Made by a program: the position numbers and the translations under genes
The notes under the pieces: model-generated
Databases searched by the model: none
What the model was told of the DNA's origin: nothing
Seen by the model: only the letters and a program-made list of their open reading frames with translations
Origin: Microvirga arvi
GTDB lineage: Bacteria; Pseudomonadota; Alphaproteobacteria; Rhizobiales; Beijerinckiaceae
Direction: 5' to 3'
Length of the DNA stretch: 42,290 bases
NCBI RefSeq assembly: GCF_016892765.1
Contig: NZ_JAFEMD010000044.1
Location: 1 to 42,290 of the forward strand
Shown: positions 7,613-16,027 of the stretch, piece after piece
Numbering within the stretch: the first letter of the stretch is position 1
How the letters are laid out: each line of letters begins with the position of its first letter

Positions 7613-8578
7613 CTACTTCACCTCGGCCTCGTAGATGTAGAGAGTAGACTTGTCATCCTCGGGCATGAAGTAGCCGCGGATCCCTGCATCGCTCGCTTCC
7701 AACCAGACCGGGTTGTGGGTCATGTCCATTCCGGACGCGGACCAGAGCAGCACCGGCGTCTGGAAGATCGGGCGGCCATCGGTGAGGTTGACGAGGTCGA
7801 GCCCGCCGAGGCGGAACGGAGTCGCCTCCGGCGTAATTCGCATCTCGGTCACGCCTGTACACAGCATGCGGCTTTTGCCGGCATATTTGCAGTCCTGGTA
7901 GTCGAGGTAATGCGAGGTGTTGAGCGCTCTCAGCTTCTCGGGGGCTTCGCTCGCGTTTGTGGGCTTTCCGTCTGAATCGAGAGACCAGCGGTAGAAGCGA
8001 CGCGAGCCCCAGCTGACCCCGTGCAGGGCCTTGTCGTCAGTGTTGTGCACAACGCCGCCCACGTGATCGGCAAAGCGAAACATCTCCTCCGCCTTCATGG
8101 TCTCCGGATCGACGCGATAGACGATGGAGCGGCTGTTCGGGCGATACTCGGCCACGGGAACCCAGATATACTTCCCGTCGTAATCGATCCCGCCCGGATG
8201 GTAGATCGTGCCCTCGCCGAGAGTGATGTCGGCAATGAGGTTGCCCTTCATGTCGAGCTTGAACAGGTGCCCGACGCCGGCACCTGTATCCCGGTCATAG
8301 CCGTCTACCGGCTGCGGAAAGCGCTTGGTTGGCTGCTGGATCTCCACGGACGACACGAACAGCGTGTCGCCGATCTTCACCATGCCCTGCGGGTGGTGTG
8401 TGAGAAAGTTGATCGGCACGGCCGAAACTGGCTTCCATGGCGTGCCTCGCGACAGCTTCGTCACACGGTCGGCCAGAACGTTGCGATCAGGCTCTGCGGC
8501 TCGAAGAGCAACGGGTGCAACCCCGACGCAGAGCAACGTCAGAATTGTGGTCAGGCAACGTCTCGAAAAGTACTCCAT
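7613..8578 (-). CDS. Secreted DUF6454-like protein
   Basis: A 321-residue exported protein. Residues 1-28 are a signal peptide ending in ALRA-AEP. The mature part has repeated beta-rich motifs (HPQGMVKIGDTLFVSS, HPGGIDYDGKYIWVPVAEY, SGMDMTHNPVWLEA) suggestive of a beta-propeller. It resembles uncharacterised proteins grouped as DUF6454; I know of no established activity. It ends 28 bases from the dodecin stop in a convergent arrangement and has a Gly/His-rich core that might bind a ligand or metal. The start MEYFSRRCL at 8578 has GGAGGAACGC just upstream. Confidence 0.8.
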   Translation of the reverse strand: MEYFSRRCLTTILTLLCVGVAPVALRAAEPDRNVLADRVTKLSRGTPWKPVSAVPINFLTHHPQGMVKIGDTLFVSSVEIQQPTKRFPQPVDGYDRDTGAGVGHLFKLDMKGNLIADITLGEGTIYHPGGIDYDGKYIWVPVAEYRPNSRSIVYRVDPETMKAEEMFRFADHVGGVVHNTDDKALHGVSWGSRRFYRWSLDSDGKPTNASEAPEKLRALNTSHYLDYQDCKYAGKSRMLCTGVTEMRITPEATPFRLGGLDLVNLTDGRPIFQTPVLLWSASGMDMTHNPVWLEASDAGIRGYFMPEDDKSTLYIYEAEVK

Positions 8579-8709
8579 CGCGTTCCTCCATCAGTGACAA
8601 TTCGCTTCTAGCGAGCGGGTGGTGTCGCTTTCATGTCGGGTTCGGTGCCTGCATTTCGACAGGCCATCACTCACTCGAAAGATTGAAGTGGAGCAGCAAC
8701 CGATGGTTT

Positions 8710-10515
8710 CTAACCCTCCAGCTCCTCGCGCAGCATTTCCAGCTCCAGCCAGCGCTCCTCCGCCGCGTGCAGATCCGTCTGCAGCTGCGTGAGCGCGTCC
8801 ATGGCTTTTTGGAACCGGTCCGGATCGCGGGAATAGAGATCAGCGTCGGCGAGGATTTCCTGAACCTTGGCGATCTTGGCGCCGAGTTCATCCATGCGCT
8901 TCGGCAGCGTTTTGAGATCGTGCTGCTCGTTGAAGGAGAGCTTGCGCTTGTTCTGCGCTGGGGCGGAGGGAGCCGGCCTGTCGGTTCTGGGCTTGGCTTC
9001 CTTCTCGACGATGCGCGCCTGCACGCCGCGTCCGCGCTGGGCCACCATGTCCGTGTAGCCGCCCGCATATTCGAGCCAGCGCCCCTCGCCTTCCGACACC
9101 AGAACGGAGCTGACCGTGCGGTCGAGGAAGTCGCGGTCGTGGCTCACCAGGATCACGGTGCCGGCATAGTCCTGGATCATCTCCTCGAGAAGGTCGAGGG
9201 TCTCGAGGTCGAGATCGTTGGTGGGCTCGTCGAGCACCAGCAGGTTGGAGGGCTGGGCCAGGGCGCGGGCCAGCATGAGACGGTTGCGCTCCCCCCCTGA
9301 GAGCACGCCCACCGGCGTGCGGGCCTGCTCGGGCGAGAACAGGAAGTCCTTCATGTAGCCGATGACGTGCTTGGTCTGGCCGCCGATGGTGACGGTGTCG
9401 CCGCGCCCGCCGGTGAGGGTCTCCGCCAAGGTGGCGTCGGGATCGAGGCTCGCGCGGCGCTGGTCGAGGGTCACCATCTGCAGATTGGCACCCAGCCGCA
9501 CCCGGCCCGTATCGGGCTCCTGCACGCCGGTCAGCATGTTGATGAGGGTGGTCTTGCCGGCGCCGTTCGGCCCGATGATTCCGAGCCGGTCTCCGCGCAG
9601 AACGCGTAAGGAGAGGTTCGTGACGATGGGCCGGTCATAGGCCTTCGAGATGCCTTCGGCCTCGACCACGAGGGTGCCTGACTGCTCGGCCTCGGCCAGG
9701 CTCATGCTGACCGTGCCGATCGCCCGCTGGCGCTCCCGGTACTGCTGGCGCATGGCGTGGAGGTTGCCGAGGCGGCGCACGTTGCGCTTGCGCCGGGCGG
9801 TCACGCCGTAGCGCAGCCAGTCGGCCTCGGCCACGAGCTTGCGCCCGAGCTTGTGGTGCTCGGCCTCCTCCTGCTCCAGGACTTGGTCGCGCCACTCCTC
9901 GAAATGAGAAAAGCTCCGCTCCATGCGCCGCGTCCGGCCCCGATCGAGCCAGACGGTCGCCTGGGAGAGGCTCTCCAGGAAGCGGCGGTCGTGGCTGATG
10001 AGCACGAGGGCGGAGCGCAGGCTCCTCAGCTCGCCTTCGAGCCATTCGATCACCGGCAGGTCCAGGTGGTTAGTCGGCTCGTCGAGGAGCAGGATATCCG
10101 GCTCGGGTGCCAGCACATGGGCGAGCGCGGCGCGGCGGGCCTCTCCGCCCGAGAGATCGGCGGTCCTCTCCTCCCCGGTCAGCCCGAGTTGCTCCAGGAG
10201 GTAGCGCGCCCGGTACGGGTCGTCGCCCGGCCCGAGCCCCGCCTCCACATAGGCGAGCGTGGTCGGATAGGACGAGAGATCCGGCTCCTGGGCGAGATAG
10301 CGCACGGTCGCTCCCGGCTGCACGAACCTTTTCCCGCGATCGGCCTCCATCAGTCCTGCGGCGATTTTTAGGAGGGTGGACTTGCCCGAGCCGTTACGAC
10401 CCACGAGGCAGGCCCGCTCGCCGGGGGAGACGGACAGTTCCGCGCTCTCGATGAGGGGTGTTCCGCCGAAGGTGAGAGCAATGTCTTGGAGAGAAAGAAG
10501 AGGAGGAAGCGCCAT
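8710..10515 (-). CDS. ABC-F family ATPase (Uup-like)
   Basis: Soluble duplicated ABC ATPase of 601 residues without membrane segments. The first Walker A is GRNGSGKST at 39-47, followed by LSGGEARRAALAHVL and LLLDEPTNHLDL. The linker between domains carries the RRKRNVRRLGNLHAMR basic region. The second domain has GPNGAGKTT, LSGGERNRLMLARAL and LVLDEPTNDLDLETL. The last 90 residues are a charged helical coiled coil, as in Uup, which binds DNA or ribosomes. ABC-F proteins act on ribosomes, and Uup also influences transposon excision and replication. The start MALPPLLSLQDIAL at 10515 is preferred over the upstream frame for lack of conservation before it. Divergent from the histidine kinase gene, 112 bases away. 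Confidence 0.93.
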   Translation of the reverse strand: MALPPLLSLQDIALTFGGTPLIESAELSVSPGERACLVGRNGSGKSTLLKIAAGLMEADRGKRFVQPGATVRYLAQEPDLSSYPTTLAYVEAGLGPGDDPYRARYLLEQLGLTGEERTADLSGGEARRAALAHVLAPEPDILLLDEPTNHLDLPVIEWLEGELRSLRSALVLISHDRRFLESLSQATVWLDRGRTRRMERSFSHFEEWRDQVLEQEEAEHHKLGRKLVAEADWLRYGVTARRKRNVRRLGNLHAMRQQYRERQRAIGTVSMSLAEAEQSGTLVVEAEGISKAYDRPIVTNLSLRVLRGDRLGIIGPNGAGKTTLINMLTGVQEPDTGRVRLGANLQMVTLDQRRASLDPDATLAETLTGGRGDTVTIGGQTKHVIGYMKDFLFSPEQARTPVGVLSGGERNRLMLARALAQPSNLLVLDEPTNDLDLETLDLLEEMIQDYAGTVILVSHDRDFLDRTVSSVLVSEGEGRWLEYAGGYTDMVAQRGRGVQARIVEKEAKPRTDRPAPSAPAQNKRKLSFNEQHDLKTLPKRMDELGAKIAKVQEILADADLYSRDPDRFQKAMDALTQLQTDLHAAEERWLELEMLREELEG

Positions 10516-10627
10516 TCCTGCTCCCCTGACACCTCTTCGTCGCAGATGCAAGACGCATCCGGTCTGCTACGGGGTGGACGGTCTTCCATCTTTGTGCTCC
10601 CCTGCTGAGGTTAAGCTGAGCGTTTGC

Positions 10628-12694
10628 ATGACACTGACGAAGCGTCTGCTCCTTCTGGCGTTGATTTCGGTTCTGCCGGCCATCGTCATCTGGACTTACA
10701 CTGAAGTCTCCTTGCGCCGGGCCCGGGAAGCTGAGGTGAACGACCTTGCCGTCCGGCAGGCGCAGCTGGTGGGCGCGGAACTCGAAAGGATCTTCGACGG
10801 CGTCCAGAGCCTTCTGCTCGCCATCGACGAGACCCAGTCCATCCGCACCTTCGATACGCCCGCCTGCAGCCCCTACCTGAAGGCGGTTCAGGAGAAGGTG
10901 CCGTACATCCTGTCCTTCGCCGCCATGGACATCAGTGGTCACATCCGGTGCCGCCCGACCGGGACGATCGACACCCAGCACTACTATGCGGACAGGCTTT
11001 ATTTCCACAGAGCCCTGGGCATGAGGGGTTTCGTCGTCGGCGAATACACCACGGTCTTCGACGAGGGCGGGCTCGGACCGCATCCGGTGATGCCTCTGGC
11101 GTTGCCGATCTGGGATGACAAAGGTGATGTGGTCGGCGTGCTGGCCGCAGCCCTCGATCTGAAGTGGCTCAGCCAGAAGCTGAGGGAGCGCACCGTGCCG
11201 GAGAACGGCTCGGTGACTGTCGCCGACCGGAACGGCATCGTCCTCGTACAGGAACCGCAGCCGGAGCGTTTCGTCGGGAGACTGCTGCCACAGGAGTTTC
11301 TGGTCCAGGCCAGAGCAAGGGAAACCACAACCCTTCAGAGCACGATCCCTGACGGGGTGAAGCGTGTGCTCGCCCACGTGCCGCTGCAACTGCCTCCCAG
11401 AGACATCTACGTCAATGTCGGCTTGTCGACAAAAGCCGCCTTTGCCTCCATCAACCAGGCGGCACGGCGCGGCTTCATGCTGATCGCGGCGGCGCTCATT
11501 CTGGCCCTGTCCCTCTCGGCCCTGCTCAGCCGAGCCTTCATCACCAAGCCTTTCGAGATGGTGACGGGAGGCATCCAGGCCTGGCGGCGGGGCGATTACG
11601 GAGCGCGGATCGCGCTGCCGCGAAAGGCCGGCGAGTTCAGCATTCTGGCCAAGGCCTTCAACGACCTCATGGACGACGTGGCCGAACGTCAGCAGGCCCT
11701 GCAGGTCAGTGAAGAGCGGGCACGTCTCGCCCTGGAAGCCGGACACATGGGAACGTGGTGGTACGATCCCGAGAAGAATGCAGGCGGCTGGTCGAGCCAG
11801 GCTGCAGCCATGATCGGGCTTCCCGAGTCCACATCGACCATGGATCCCAAGGAATGGTTGGATATCCTTCATCCCGAAGACGTGGATCGCGCGGTCGAGA
11901 AATGGCGGGCTGCCGTCAGGAGCCGTGGCGACTACGAGGACGAGTACAGGATCCGCCACAAGAACGGGAACATCCGCTGGATCAATTCCAAGGGCCGCGT
12001 CTTCCTCGATACGAAGAAAAGGCCCGTCTATTTCGTCGGAATCTTCCACGACATCACGGAGCAGAAGCATGCGGAGGAGCAGCAGCGCTTCTTCCTCGAC
12101 GAGTTGAACCATCGGGTGAAGAACACCCTGACGACGGTGCAGTCCATCGCCTCCCAGACCCTGCGCACCACGGAATCTCCGGCTCAGTTCAAGGAAGCGT
12201 TCGAGGGCCGTCTGCTGGCCCTGTCGAAGACGCACAATCTGCTGACCCGGAAATCCTGGCGCGAGGCGGAGCTGCGCGATGTGGCGGAACAGGAACTGGC
12301 CCCCTACCGCAAGCAGGGCGACGAGAGGGTGGTGCTGGAGGGGCCGGATGTCAGGCTGCCGGCCCGCTACGCCATCAATCTGGGCTTGGTTCTGCACGAA
12401 CTGGTGACGAACGCCGCCAAGTACGGTGCGCTCTCGACCAATGCGGGCCATCTCGACGTGACGTGGTCCGTCATCGAAAGCGAGGAACGTCCGCATCAGC
12501 TTCGCATTCACTGGACCGAAACCGGTGGGCCGCCTGTGGCGCCGCCCAAGCGCCAGGGCTTCGGTTCGCGCCTCATCCGCCGCAGCATCGAGGGCGAGCT
12601 CGGGGGCTACATGGTGCTGAATTTTGCCGAGAGCGGCGTCGCCTACGACATCTCCGTGCCGCTGGCCCAGCAGAGCTCTAGCGCAGCAGCATAG
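10628..12694 (+). CDS. HWE-family sensor histidine kinase with dCache and PAS domains
   Basis: A 688-residue membrane sensor. TM1 lies at about 5-23 and TM2 at 282-301; the ~255 residues between them form a periplasmic dCache-type ligand domain (DRLYFHRAL, PLALPIWDDKGDVVGVL, VTVADRNGIVL). HAMP spans about 303-356 and a PAS domain 362-485. The kinase core has DELNHRVKNTLTTVQSIASQ with phospho-acceptor His495, and HELVTNAAKYGAL as the N box, the HWE/HisKA_2 type common in Hyphomicrobiales. No response regulator is adjacent. The start MTLTKRLLLLAL is set by TM1; an upstream in-frame stretch to 10376 is antisense to the ABC-F gene. Its 3' end overlaps the convergent ALDH gene by 17 bases. Confidence 0.93.
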   Translation: MTLTKRLLLLALISVLPAIVIWTYTEVSLRRAREAEVNDLAVRQAQLVGAELERIFDGVQSLLLAIDETQSIRTFDTPACSPYLKAVQEKVPYILSFAAMDISGHIRCRPTGTIDTQHYYADRLYFHRALGMRGFVVGEYTTVFDEGGLGPHPVMPLALPIWDDKGDVVGVLAAALDLKWLSQKLRERTVPENGSVTVADRNGIVLVQEPQPERFVGRLLPQEFLVQARARETTTLQSTIPDGVKRVLAHVPLQLPPRDIYVNVGLSTKAAFASINQAARRGFMLIAAALILALSLSALLSRAFITKPFEMVTGGIQAWRRGDYGARIALPRKAGEFSILAKAFNDLMDDVAERQQALQVSEERARLALEAGHMGTWWYDPEKNAGGWSSQAAAMIGLPESTSTMDPKEWLDILHPEDVDRAVEKWRAAVRSRGDYEDEYRIRHKNGNIRWINSKGRVFLDTKKRPVYFVGIFHDITEQKHAEEQQRFFLDELNHRVKNTLTTVQSIASQTLRTTESPAQFKEAFEGRLLALSKTHNLLTRKSWREAELRDVAEQELAPYRKQGDERVVLEGPDVRLPARYAINLGLVLHELVTNAAKYGALSTNAGHLDVTWSVIESEERPHQLRIHWTETGGPPVAPPKRQGFGSRLIRRSIEGELGGYMVLNFAESGVAYDISVPLAQQSSSAAA

Positions 12695-14156
12695 ACAGCA
12701 TGCGGTTCATGCGGCTGCCATAGGGCGGCTTGGTCATGCCGGCCCCGTTGAAGCGGGCCTGATGAAACACCGAGCGGGCATGGCTGAAGGTCCTGAAGCC
12801 AGCCTCGCCGTGATAGGCGCCCATGCCGCTCGCGCCGATACCGCCGAAGGGCAGCTCCTCCTGCACGCAATGCAGCAGCGTGTCATTGATCGCGACGCCG
12901 CCGGACGATGTCCGCGCGAGCACATGGTCGATCGCCTGCCCCTCATGGCTGAACAGGTAGAGCGCCAGCGGATGCGGGCGTGCGCCGATGAAGCGGCACG
13001 CCTGCTCGACATCGTCATAGGCGACCACGGGAAGCAAAGGTCCGAAGATCTCCTGCTGCAGAACCTGCGCATGCTCCGGCACCCCGGTCATCACGACAGG
13101 CGCGATCTTGCGGAGCGCCGGGTTCAGATACTCTTCACCCGGATTGATCTCGTGCACGCAAGCGCCATGCTCCCGCGCATCGGCGATCAGGTGACGGAGG
13201 CGCTCGAGGTGCCGTTCGTCGATGATGGCCGTGTAGTCGGGATTGTCCGCAAGCGTCGGGTACAGGCTCGACACCGCCTTCCGGTAGGCCGAGACGAACG
13301 CCTCTTCGCTCCGACGCGGCACGAGCACGTAATCGGGTGCGATGCAGGTCTGGCCGGCATTGAACAGCTTGCCGACGGCGATCCGCTCAGCCGCCTTTTC
13401 GACAGGATAATCCCCTGCGATGAGAGCCGGCGACTTGCCGCCGAGCTCCAGCGTCACCGGCACCAGATTTTCGGCTGCTGCCTGCATGACCTGACGCCCC
13501 ACATGGGTCGAGCCGGTGAACAGCAGGTGATCGAAGGTGAGATGTGAAAAGGCCTTCGCCACATCGGGGCCGCCCTGCAGGACGGCGACTTCCGTCGGAT
13601 CGAAGACCTCAGTGATGACCTGCTCCAGCAGAGCGGACGTGCGTGGCGTGAGCTCGGACGGCTTGATCATCACCCGATTGCCAGCCGCCAGCGCGCCAGT
13701 GAGCGGCGAAAGCGTGAGCTGGACCGGATAGTTCCAGGGACTGACGATGCCGACGACACCGAGCGGCTGATAGAGAATGCGCCCCGTTCCCGGCTTGAAC
13801 ATCCACTGGATCGGACGCCGCCGCGGCTTCATCCATTTGCGGAAGTGCCGGCGCGCATGGCGGAGGCTCGCCACGACCGGGTACAAATCGGCAAGCCGCG
13901 TTTCGTGGGCGGAGCGATGCCCGAAATCGGCTGCGACGGCTGTCACGAAATCGTCGGTATGACGCACGATGGAGTCGGCCAGCGCCCCGAGCGCTTCGTC
14001 GCGCCGCTCAGGCGACAAAGCCCCGCGCTCGACCAGGGCAAGCCTTTGCGCATCGAGGCAGGCCTGCAGCCTGTCTCCGGCCGGATGGGGAACGACGTCG
14101 TGCACGTATCGGAGGCTCCGCTTGAACAAGGCCAGTTCGTCGATGTTCAGCCTCAT
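12678..14156 (-). CDS. Coniferyl-aldehyde-dehydrogenase-like ALDH
   Basis: NAD(P)-dependent aldehyde dehydrogenase of 492 residues. IVSPWNYPVQLTLSPL forms the cofactor pocket, Glu237 in VTLELGGKSP the general base, and Cys271 in NAGQTCIAPDYVLVP the nucleophile; the QTCIAPDYVL and SGGVAINDTLLH motifs put it with coniferyl aldehyde/long-chain fatty aldehyde dehydrogenases rather than betaine types. The start is uncertain: the ATG at 14156 lies inside one arm of an inverted repeat (14151-14165) with no good ribosome site, and an ATG at 14174 lies wholly in the repeat. The repeat seems to have inserted at, and perhaps supplied, the translation start. It converges on the kinase gene, overlapping by 17 bases. 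Confidence 0.9.
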   Translation of the reverse strand: MRLNIDELALFKRSLRYVHDVVPHPAGDRLQACLDAQRLALVERGALSPERRDEALGALADSIVRHTDDFVTAVAADFGHRSAHETRLADLYPVVASLRHARRHFRKWMKPRRRPIQWMFKPGTGRILYQPLGVVGIVSPWNYPVQLTLSPLTGALAAGNRVMIKPSELTPRTSALLEQVITEVFDPTEVAVLQGGPDVAKAFSHLTFDHLLFTGSTHVGRQVMQAAAENLVPVTLELGGKSPALIAGDYPVEKAAERIAVGKLFNAGQTCIAPDYVLVPRRSEEAFVSAYRKAVSSLYPTLADNPDYTAIIDERHLERLRHLIADAREHGACVHEINPGEEYLNPALRKIAPVVMTGVPEHAQVLQQEIFGPLLPVVAYDDVEQACRFIGARPHPLALYLFSHEGQAIDHVLARTSSGGVAINDTLLHCVQEELPFGGIGASGMGAYHGEAGFRTFSHARSVFHQARFNGAGMTKPPYGSRMNRMLSMLLR

Positions 14157-14253
14157 CCTGAGGAGCCGCTGCAAGCGGCGTCTCGAAGGAGGGTCCAGAG
14201 AGCACTGAATCCTCCTTCGAGACGGTCACTCACATGACCTCCTCAGGATGAGG
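14151..14253. repeat. 103-bp inverted repeat with CCTCATCCTGAGGAG arms
   Basis: Outer arms CCTCATCCTGAGGAG (14151-14165) and CTCCTCAGGATGAGG (14239-14253) are perfect 15-base complements. Inner arms GTCTCGAAGGAGG (14180-14192) and CCTCCTTCGAGAC (14211-14223) are perfect 13-base complements. The whole can fold into a long hairpin of the REP/BIME type. The same 15-mer recurs at 17731-17745. The left arm contains the ALDH start codon. Confidence 0.85.
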
Positions 14254-14401
14254 GCTTGGGATGAAAAGCAGCCATAAGCCAAATACTCAGGCCATGATAT
14301 GGTGGAGCGGATACCATTCTCAACATGGCATCCGTCAGGGCGGATTGACGGAGCGTGAGAGATCGCAAGGATAGCCGTCCGGCCTCTTCCGCAGGAGAAT
14401 G

Positions 14402-16015
14402 ATGGTGAGCAGCCCCTCCCCCGTGCTGTCGATCGAGAATCTCTCCATCGGCCTGCCCGCCCTGGCCGACCGGCAGCATGCGATCCGGGACCTATCGCTC
14501 TCCATCAATCCGGGCGAGACGCTCTGCGTCGTGGGAGAATCCGGCTCGGGCAAATCGCTGACCGCGATGGCGGCCATCGGCCTGCTGCCACGGGGCGTCC
14601 GGGTGCTGTCGGGCGCGATCAGGCTCGCTGGCCGCAATCTCCTTGGCCTTGACGAGGCAGGCTGGTGCGATGTGCGCGGCCGTGAGATCGGCACCGTCTT
14701 TCAGGAGCCGATGACCTCGCTCAACCCCGTCATGCGGGTGGCGGACCAGATCGCCGAGACCTTCCGCGCCCATGGCCTGCTCAACCCCGCCGAGCGGGAC
14801 AGGCGGGTGCTCGACCTCCTGAGGGAGGTGCACCTGCCCCATCCGGAGCTGATCGCGAAGGCCTATCCGCACGAACTCTCCGGCGGCCAGCGCCAGCGCG
14901 TGATGATCGCCATGGCGCTCGCGCTTGAGCCGAAGCTCCTCATCGCCGACGAGCCGACCACCGCGCTCGACGTGACCACCCAGGCCCAGGTGCTGAAGCT
15001 GCTCGACAATCTTCGGCGCAAGATGGGCACGGCGGTTCTGTTCATCACCCACGATTTCGGCGTGGTGGCCGAGATCGCCGACCGGGTCGCCGTGCTGCAG
15101 CAGGGCGAACTCGTCGAGGAAGGCACGGTCGAGGAGGTGCTCACCCGCCCGCAGCACGCTTACACCAAGCGGCTCCTGGCGGCGGTGCCGTCCCTGACCC
15201 CTCCATCCCCGAAGCAGCTTTCAGGGGAACCCATCGCCCTGAAGGTCGACGCCCTGACCAAGACCTATGGCGGGCGCGGCTTCTTCCGCAAAGGCCGCGA
15301 GGTCCAGGCGGCCGATGCCGTGAGCTTCGACATCCGGCGCGGCGAGACCCTGGGCCTCGTGGGCGAATCCGGTTCCGGCAAATCGACCGTCGGGCGCTGC
15401 GTGCTGCGGCTGATCGAACCCGACGGGGGCGCCATCGTCATCGGGGATGTGCCCTTCGGCACCCTGTCCCAGCGCGACCTGCGGCCCCAGCGGCGCCGGA
15501 TCCAGATGGTCTTCCAGGATCCCTTCGCCTCCCTCAATCCGCGGCGCACCGTGGGCCGCATCATCGCCGAGGGGCCGGTCACGCAAGGAGCGGATCCGGC
15601 CAAGGCCCTGGACGATGCGCGGATCCTCCTGGAGAAGGTGGGGCTCCCGGCCCAGGCCATCGATCGCTACCCGCACGAGTTCTCCGGCGGCCAGCGCCAG
15701 CGCATCGGGATTGCCCGTGCGCTCGCCATGAAGCCCGACGTGCTGGTGGCGGACGAGGCCGTCTCGGCCCTCGACGTGTCGGTCCAGGCCGAAATTTTGC
15801 GCCTGCTGAAAGGACTTCAGGAGGAGTTCGGGCTTGCCATTCTCTTCATCACCCACGATCTGCGTGTGGCAGCCCAGATCTGCGACCGCGTGGCAGTCAT
15901 GCAAAAAGGGCGGATTGTCGAAATGGCGGAAACCGCGCAACTCTTCGCCCATCCGCGGGATGCCTATACCCGCCAGCTTCTGGCCGCAGTGCCTGGCATG
16001 AACAAGATGATTTAG
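14402..16015 (+). CDS. Peptide/nickel-type ABC importer, fused double ATPase
   Basis: A 537-residue ATPase with two complete nucleotide-binding domains, the DppD-DppF fusion seen in GsiA and YejF. Domain 1 has GESGSGKSLT, LSGGQRQRVMIAMAL and LLIADEPTTALDVTTQ; domain 2 has GESGSGKSTVGRC, FSGGQRQRIGIARAL and VLVADEAVSALDVSVQ. The second Walker B reads DEAVSALD, where the Pro common in DEPTSALD is Ala-Val, as in many GsiA-type proteins. Both domains have the oligopeptide-family C-terminal extension (LLAAVP near each end). AGGAG at 14393-14397 suits the ATG at 14402, or even GTG 14405, better than the ATG at 14399. It likely powers the permeases at 21701-23487, although seven features now separate them. 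The ALDH gene follows 12 bases downstream. Confidence 0.93.
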   Translation: MVSSPSPVLSIENLSIGLPALADRQHAIRDLSLSINPGETLCVVGESGSGKSLTAMAAIGLLPRGVRVLSGAIRLAGRNLLGLDEAGWCDVRGREIGTVFQEPMTSLNPVMRVADQIAETFRAHGLLNPAERDRRVLDLLREVHLPHPELIAKAYPHELSGGQRQRVMIAMALALEPKLLIADEPTTALDVTTQAQVLKLLDNLRRKMGTAVLFITHDFGVVAEIADRVAVLQQGELVEEGTVEEVLTRPQHAYTKRLLAAVPSLTPPSPKQLSGEPIALKVDALTKTYGGRGFFRKGREVQAADAVSFDIRRGETLGLVGESGSGKSTVGRCVLRLIEPDGGAIVIGDVPFGTLSQRDLRPQRRRIQMVFQDPFASLNPRRTVGRIIAEGPVTQGADPAKALDDARILLEKVGLPAQAIDRYPHEFSGGQRQRIGIARALAMKPDVLVADEAVSALDVSVQAEILRLLKGLQEEFGLAILFITHDLRVAAQICDRVAVMQKGRIVEMAETAQLFAHPRDAYTRQLLAAVPGMNKMI

Positions 16016-16027
16016 GGAGACGAGCCC

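Noticed and set aside
10394..12511. A 705-codon minus-strand frame
   Set aside because: Antisense to the histidine kinase, whose domains are all recognisable.
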